This document shows positions 57,204 to 64,000 of a stretch of DNA of 64,000 nt, piece after piece. The notes beneath the pieces are model-generated. The model saw only the letters and a program-made list of their open reading frames with translations, was not told the DNA's origin and ran no database searches. Each line of letters opens with the position of its first letter. Positions within the stretch are counted from its first letter, which is position 1. Position numbers and translations under genes: made by a program. The stretch is from Myxocyprinus asiaticus (Eukaryota > Chordata > Actinopteri > Cypriniformes > Catostomidae): contig NC_059372.1 in NCBI RefSeq assembly GCF_019703515.2, positions 14,273,992 through 14,337,991 of the forward strand, written 5' to 3'.

Positions 57204-57621
57204 TTAAAGGTGCACTTAGTAACTTTTGTCTTTATGTAATCTTGGACTTACACTGACACCTAGCGGCTTGGATGCAGCATCATTTAAAATCAATAGTTTT
57301 CAGTTTCAGATGCCATTGTGGAAATGTACTATTCACAGTCAGCCATGATTACTTTAATCAATTAGTTAAAGTGTCAAATAACAGGATGGTTACTGACATT
57401 AAGCAAGTAGTATTTGGCTGGTCATGTGATTCTAACATGGCAGCCCCCATGTTCGGACCCTCTCCAGGTAGAATAAAACAGCTTTTATAAGGATACAGAC
57501 TGGAGTCTTCTTTTTAATATGGGTGGTCATGATTTCCTTCATATACTGCAAAATTACAGTTCATGTCATTAGAAGTTAACATTTTTTAATGAGGAAAAAA
57601 ATTACTGAGTGCACCTTTTAA
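57204..57621. mobile_element. MITE with AGGTGCACTTAGTAACTTT ends and TTAA flanks
   Basis: The left end AAAGGTGCACTTAGTAACTT and right end AATTACTGAGTGCACCTTTT are inverted relatives. TTAA lies at 57204-57207 and 57618-57621. The interior (GACACCTAGCGGCTTGGATG, ACATGGCAGCCCCCATG) is non-coding. I recognise this as a recurrent fish MITE. Confidence 0.8.
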
Positions 57622-57735
57622 GTTTAAAAATCTTTGTTTTCTGTTTTCTGATGTCATCAAATATTTTCGACATCAAGTATTTTCGAAAGTCTCCAATGTA
57701 GCCTAAATGTTTTTTTAAGCATGTATTTTTTAAAG

Positions 57736-57736
<1 letters not shown>

Positions 57737-57769
<33 letters not shown>
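57737..57769. repeat. (TA)n microsatellite
   Basis: About 33 bp of alternating TA. Confidence 0.95.
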
Positions 57770-57772
<3 letters not shown>

Positions 57773-58097
57773 GTGGTGAAATACAATATATGACCCAGAC
57801 ATGATAAGCTATGGATGACATTCACCCATAAAGATATGCCTTGCATTGTTTACAGCCTCGTTTGTTGTGCAATCAGGCCTTGCCATGACCAACACAGTGG
57901 TTTTTTGTTTGAGCTATGATTGAAAGACCATGCCTAACATACTGAGTCAGGTTAAGAAGTGACTGTCACAGGGGTTCATGGGCATATCTCCATGCCTCTG
58001 CTTCCACCGTGATAAATCACACTGATCCCACCTGGATGTGTTAGGGTGGATGGACATTGACTGAGAGATAAGAGAGGACCACTGGATCGAGAACATG

Positions 58098-58126
58098 AGA
58101 GAGAGAGAGAGAGAGAGTGAGTGAGT
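58098..58126. repeat. (GA)n microsatellite
   Basis: GA repeat interrupted by TGAGTGAG at the right edge. Confidence 0.9.
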
Positions 58127-58193
58127 ATTTGCCCCCTACAGCCCTCCATTTATTGATGAATGCCGCTCAGTGACAGTATATACTCTAGAGAGG

Positions 58194-58349
58194 ATGTCCT
58201 GTATATCTGAGGAGAGCGAGATGGATGATCCGGACCATATAGACTGCCATCACACTGCATACAGTTGTCATTCCATTCTAAGACAGCAAGGCTCTTCAAT
58301 GTGGCTTCATAACATGCCATGCCTGAGCACGGAAAGCAGCGCGCAGTAA
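58194..58349 (+). other. Small open frame of 51 codons, uncertain
   Basis: ATG 58194 to TAA 58347-58349 reads MSCISEESEMDDPDHIDCHH and continues with CHSILRQQG to the stop. The stretch around it (58130-58400) is less AT-rich than its surroundings and free of recognised repeats. CCCCCTACAG upstream (58130-58139) could be a splice acceptor. No family is recognised, and such a frame could arise by chance. Confidence 0.2.
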
Positions 58350-61110
58350 CTGCCTCATAAGACTATAATTAACAGACAGATTTATGGCACTAAACCAGTC
58401 ATTTCAGCAGCATTTACATGATTGATTCAAGTGCTCCACAAAAACGATGGTGTAGAATACATCAATTGCTACACATTTGGGCCTGTGTATACCATAAAGT
58501 TCTGTAGATAATGGTCCTATGTGTGTATTAGTGGTTAGGAAGTAGACAGTAGTAGTCCATGGTATTGCTTAATGACATATTTTAAAGGCTGTCCACCATT
58601 CTTATTGTTTATTTTGCTATGTGGCAGTGCTTCACTCACAGAATATCACAGATCAATGTATTACTATAACGGCATCTTAATGCCATTAATCAAAGCACAT
58701 TATTGATGCTCGCGATAGATTACAGCTGCGTGAGGAAACAGGAAGAACTTGCGTGCACATTTTAAATAAACCCTCACGCGCATTATTGACATATATTACC
58801 AGTATACAGCACTCATCTCGAGCGATGTCTGCAAACGGTGACTGTTTTGTAAACATCTTTTGACCATCGCTGTTGTAATTGAATGAAAAAAATATATATA
58901 TATTTAATTTCCCCAGAAAGGAGAAATGCTTCCCATAACAGGGTGGACATGTAATGCTTGGCCACATATGACTAACACCACAAAATAAAGGAAAACATAA
59001 ATAAAACAATAGAGTTATAAACTTCAAAGTAATTTTGCAGAATGGCGGATATACACCTCCAGTGTGTGTGATGTCATTTCCTAACATATCTTTAATGAAA
59101 GGTCATGGTATCATGACATAACAGGGTGCACAATAAATCAAGGGATACACAAAAAATCTCCACTATCAGTATTAAAATTACACATTTACCACAAATGAAT
59201 ACATGTTAGTGAGAGATTGTAACACTAAACTCTTAACTGTATGTTTACATTGTCCAAGATGTTTGACGTGCAGTTTTTGGGACATGAGGAAGTGACAGTG
59301 CAATAGAAAAGGATTTCAATTATTTAAAATGTAACTTTTAAGCCCACAGAAGTGTGTAACATTATAAAAATCATTATTCTTTTTAACAAGCCTATCAAAA
59401 TTGTAATCGGGTGAAATTAAACAATATAAATACCACACACACTTGTAATGGGGACTTAAATAATACAAAATTGTAGGAATGACCCATATTTACAGTTCCT
59501 GTGCAAGACGCTGCTTTACATTGAAAAACAGCTCAGACGGACGCAAAAACGCGTGTTCAGTGCGAACGTCCCCCATTAAACTTAAAATGAAAAACACTTT
59601 AATACAACGACCAGGAAGAAGAGAGAAAGGGAGAGAAAAGGCTTAACATGAAAATAGTGTATTTCTCATTGGATTAGTGTCATTGTTTTGGCAGTAAATA
59701 GTGTTTATCATAAGGGAAATGTAAGAAAATCATGTTGTGTTTTAACTACCCCTGTACTACTGTACTTTTATTTTGAATTAATGCAGTAATCCAGTTTTTC
59801 TTACCTCTCTCTCTCTCTTCCAGAATGAGCTCTGACATATGCAATAAAATGTAATGGCATGTCATGAATAGGTGCGCTTACTGGTTTTTTTTCCCAATGG
59901 TGGGAAACAATTAACATGCACTCGAATGCTATATGATTTTGACTAAATGATTTTGCTTCTGACAGAAAACACACACTGACTGTCACTGATCTTTTCCCCA
60001 GCAGTTTCTGTGATAAGTGTAGCGTCCGTGTAAAGCAACAGCTGATATCTCACACAACTCACGCGAAAAGTGTGTGTGTTTCAGGTCCATTTCTCTCGAT
60101 TTGTGAAACATTCTCAGCAGTTTGGATGTGTGACGCTAAAATACGGGACAAACGGCATTGCGTATGGATTTCATATGGAACGCAATTTTTTACCTTAATT
60201 ACGAGACAATTCCTTATTTTACAGGATGTTTGGCATATTTAGTTAATTAATTTTACCTGATACTGCTTCAGCCTGAGGCTGACTCTCTCCACTCACTGTC
60301 ATAAATTCCCTCAGTCGGTGATGGCAGTGACAACGGTTGTCAGGGGCGGGTAATGGCAGAATTCAAGTGATAATGCATCAATTACAACAAAGAATCTCCA
60401 GTTTCACAAAACAGCATCCAATACAGTTAAAACGAAACTAACGACAGTAGATTATAAACTTCTGAAGCAGCAAAACAAGTGGGTATGCCGTGGGTATACG
60501 CAAATATTGATCCTTAGAACTCTATATACGCTAACAGCCCTGGGAAAAAAAGTAAAAATAGCATGATGCGGCAGTCCCATAGCATTCTATGGGTGGAACT
60601 GTCTTAACACGCTAGTTAACCGTTACCGGAGGTTGTTATCTCAGTAAATAAAATAATCTCTGACAGCGCTTCCCTGTCAGTGATAAAATTATGGAGAAAG
60701 GAGCTCTTAGCACTATTTGATGTACAAAACAAGCCCAGATGGGACTTATGATAGATAGTGGATTGCCACAGTTTACCGGCAAATTAATATTGTTGAGGAT
60801 GACAGTTAATGGATTTAATGCCAATTGCAATGAATATACAACCTATGTGGGAACTAGTTTTTTCATTAGTCAAACTCCCTCTTAGACTTTGGAAAATGTT
60901 TCATGTTACTTGATTTGGTGATATTGTAGTGCATTGTCTTTATATTGTGGAAGGTTTTGTTTGGAAAATGTTAATAAAATATATTGCTACATATTGTTTT
61001 GTTTTCTTTCCTAAGATGGAAATAAATGAATTTTGACAAGAAAAAAAGTATATACAGTGTCAAATTTCAGCACTTTTAAAATATGCGATTAATGTGTGTG
61101 TGTCTATATA
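58350..61110. other. Unassigned non-coding sequence
   Basis: No gene or repeat ends are supported. There is a CT-rich patch at 59806-59820. Scattered short frames lack motifs. Confidence 0.4.
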
Positions 61111-61113
61111 TGC

Positions 61114-61120
<7 letters not shown>

Positions 61121-61209
<89 letters not shown>
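61121..61209. repeat. (TA)n then (CA)n microsatellite
   Basis: About 70 bp of TA (61121-61193) followed by CA (61194-61209). Confidence 0.95.
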
Positions 61210-62066
61210 ATAACCCTTCCAGGTTGATACAAGACCACCATGCAGGGGTTTATTTTGTGTTAATGACTGGCTGATTGCACATTATCCCGTACATATCCTT
61301 CTGAGACCCGGTGAGTGTGACTGCTGTGTGCATTTTCCATTTCCCTTTTTGATTTGTAACTAGTAGCACCTAATAAAACATTTTTAAAAATCTATAGCAA
61401 ATACAGTAGTTTTCCTGAAAATTGGTGACCACTCACTTTGGCAACAACATCTCAATATTCTCTCTTTGCACTGTCAAACAAACAAGTGAAAGCCAGTGGT
61501 GAACCATTTTACCAATCAGAAATTAGCATTATTAATTGTGATACAAGTAATGGCCAGCATCGTCCAATCACTGCCGACCCTGTTAAAACAAAGTTATTCG
61601 TTATAAATTCTGAATCTACATACTGATTACCATTGTCCCATGTCTGCTAAACATGTTAGTGGTTCAAACATCTTCTGCAGTCTGAAACTGAACTTTTGAT
61701 AGGACGTTTTGTTTATGCAAATGACTTCATAGGAAAGCTATTGAATGCTCCCTTGCTCTCTATTTAGTGAATGACTTAACCTCCAGTGTTCACTGTCTGC
61801 ACTCATCTCAGCACAGTTCAAAATGCATCATATTTTCATCCTAACTCAATATTAAGCCTCTGAAAGCAAATAAAAAAATAAATAAAATTCTCAATGTGAA
61901 AATCCACAGTAAATATAGGATTTCATATGAAAACCTTGTGCTGTTGTACACTGTTGTGTACATTGTGTTTAGGAGTGTGGCGTTTCACGATAAATTGCTC
62001 AAATGTTTAAAATGGCATATTGGATGAAAGTAGAGACTCTAATCTTTTGACTCAAATAGGTTTTAA
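61210..62066. other. Unassigned non-coding sequence
   Basis: No supportable gene. Confidence 0.35.
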
Positions 62067-62075
62067 TGTAAAAAC

Positions 62076-62993
62076 TAGTGATGGGTATTCATCAATAATT
62101 TGGTATTTGAATATTTAAGCTCATAAAAACAAATACTCAAATATTGTATTATTTAAATGAAGGTAATTAATGAGAAAGAGACGTTGTAAAATTATATTTT
62201 TTAGTCATAAAGGTTGCGTCACCATAAAAAAATAAAAATAAATACAAGCTTCTAATTATATCCAAAACAAGCTTATATTATGTCCTGTGTTTTTTTAGCA
62301 ATATGTGAAAACAAAAAAGTATAGAATGAAAGCATTTAAGCTCATGCAAAGCGAAAAAAAGGAACCGCTAATGTAGTAGACTGACGCAATTAACGTACAG
62401 GACGAATATAAACACTTGACATATAATAGTTATGTTTATATTGTATCTCATGTCATGTTTTTGTTGAGAAAAACAAGCATATCCACATGCTCAGTAAACT
62501 ATACTCATTTATACACACCAGTTTGAATGATGGAATGTCCCTCCGCTAGCAAAGTCTTTCTCGGATGCCATGTTTGTTGTTTACAGAAGCGTCCCGGAGA
62601 TTACGTTGCTACGGGGACGCTGCTTTCTGATGAGCTGTACATATACTGGAGTAAAGTGTACACCGCTTATACAGTACATTTAAACAGGAACCAAGCTTTC
62701 TCGCAGTAAGCCATATTCTCACAATAACCTGCTTTTTTGGTGTCCATATAAATGTACTGACAGGACGGTTTGCTCATCAAGTGTGATCAACTTGTGTCCA
62801 CACTCAACAGCGCCACCCAGTGCATTCTGTTATAACTGCCAATTTTAGTTTGTGTGTTCAGGATTTAACATGCATCGCACTGTATATATGGCCAGCAAAG
62901 CAAAACTTTGCGAAATTCGAATAGTATTTTTACTTTTCTAATAATTATTGCAGAACGAATACTCGAGTATTCGACTACTCATGAACATCCCTA
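62076..62993. mobile_element. Non-autonomous hAT element with TAGTGATGGGTATTC end
   Basis: The left end TAGTGATGGGTATTCATCAA and right end GAACATCCCTA (reverse TAGGGATGTTCATGAGTAGT) are inverted relatives, with TATTCGA/TCGAGTATTCGACTA words inside the right end. Flanks GTAAAAAC (62068-62075) and GTAAAACA (62994-63001) are an 8-bp duplication allowing one A slip. 918 bp with no transposase. Confidence 0.8.
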
Positions 62994-63001
62994 GTAAAAC
63001 A

Positions 63002-63687
63002 TAATAAGGTTTCTTACCAGATGTAGTTTTGTTGGTGTTTCTCCCAAAGACAAACTCCACTGTGGTCAGCTATATGTTGTTTTGTCACATGACGTCCACG
63101 CTTGTGTACGCAGTGTCGCACGAGGATATACATCAGCAATATAGCAACCATCGGCCATATTGATCTCAATATATTGGCACTTTCACAATTTCAGTTAGCT
63201 GCTACTTGTGAAACTTACTAAAGATTGTCAAACTAAACCTGTAACTTTATATTCACCTGATGTTTGCTAAAAAAATACATGCATTTACGAGTAAGATTAT
63301 GTGTGTGGTGTCAGTCTCTCTGCAGTCACTGTGGCATGTGTGCATTTGTGTGTGTGGAGTAGCCGGGTGGTATCACTGAGTGGCTGTGCATACAGTCACT
63401 ATGTGATTAGCGTGCGGGCTGCTGTTGGCGAGCCCTTATTTGAAACAGTGGGAGCGGAATTGAGTGGATTATTCTGACAGGTGCCATTTCATTTCTCTCA
63501 AACTCTTATGTAATGCATCAGATTTTAGGGCCATGCTTCATGCCAGTAGATTGAAGTAATGTTATTCTCTTCTGTTGCTTTCATAATGTTTAGAATGTTA
63601 TGAGCAGAGTATATCAGAGTTGGAAATCAATCAGGGCTCGAGGCAAAAGTGCCACCGGAATGCGACAAGGATGCATTAGTGTGGGCA

Positions 63688-63690
<3 letters not shown>
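63002..63690. other. Unassigned non-coding sequence
   Basis: No gene or repeat is recognised. Confidence 0.3.
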
Positions 63691-63693
<3 letters not shown>

Positions 63694-63763
<70 letters not shown>

Positions 63764-63768
63764 TATAT
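63694..63768. repeat. (TA)n microsatellite
   Basis: About 70 bp of TA with one CA interruption. Confidence 0.95.
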
Positions 63769-64000
63769 TAGTGTTGTCAAAAGTACCAGTACTTCAGTAC
63801 CAAATCGATACTTAAAATAAAAAAGATGTAACGATACCAGTGTTTCTGCAGTACTGAGCACCGGCTCAAATTATCAAATTAAAATCGTGACATGTCCTAA
63901 TGTGATTTATAAACCACAAAAGGCTGCAGTCTTAGTGTGGAAGAGCTGTGTACTTTGAATGAATGTATAAATCTGACCGCTCATACATATTGAGAATCAT
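63769..64000. mobile_element. Left part of a hAT-like element cut by the window end
   Basis: TTAGTGTTGTCAAAAGTACC followed by AGTACTTCAGTACCAAATCG and GATACTTAAAAT is the known left terminus of a fish hAT group. The element continues beyond 64000. It abuts a TA microsatellite. Confidence 0.6.

Overview
The window looks like non-coding, repeat-dense DNA from a ray-finned fish, most likely a cyprinid or near relative. This is inferred from AT-rich, intron-like sequence, the density of short microsatellites, and a mixture of mobile elements typical of such genomes: Tc1-like transposons, hAT elements and their small derivatives, an L2/CR1-type LINE, a DIRS-like retroelement, tRNA-derived SINEs, and many copies of a TTAA-flanked foldback element ending in GGATAGTTCACCC-like sequence. 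I found no intact protein-coding host gene.

Layout: 1-930 holds a LINE tail, two small repeats and a MITE. A decayed LINE occupies about 930-4229. A foldback element lies at 4691-5314. A hAT transposon (7566-12115, minus-strand transposase) is split by a DIRS-like retroelement (about 8033-11004) that has kept its inverted termini but lost its reverse transcriptase core and tyrosine recombinase. A second hAT-like element (13060-15262) has a perfect 8-bp target duplication and carries a SINE. A large foldback copy (15400-17149) contains another insertion. A probable solo LTR lies at 18755-19283, and a 2.9-kb mariner-type element with near-perfect termini at 21953-24884.

The best host-gene signal is 25556-26069: a CpG-rich block ending in a consensus splice donor (AAG|GTGAGT). 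I read it as the promoter and untranslated first exon of a plus-strand gene, with the rest of the window as its first intron. This is an inference and I cannot name the gene.

Downstream are a 130-bp minisatellite, several foldback copies, three Tc1-like transposons (33989-35618 plus, 41785-43275 minus, 44607-45840 plus), a nested hAT pair with an 80-85-bp tandem repeat (39226-41549), inverted-repeat MITEs (47954-48306, 48310-48683, 52845-53146, 57204-57621) and hAT relatives up to the right edge (62068-63001; 63768 onward, cut by the window end). Every transposon coding region carries stops, frameshifts or deletions. Nothing here amounts to a new biological system; the most informative features are the nests, the Tc1 empty-site paralogue and the candidate first exon.
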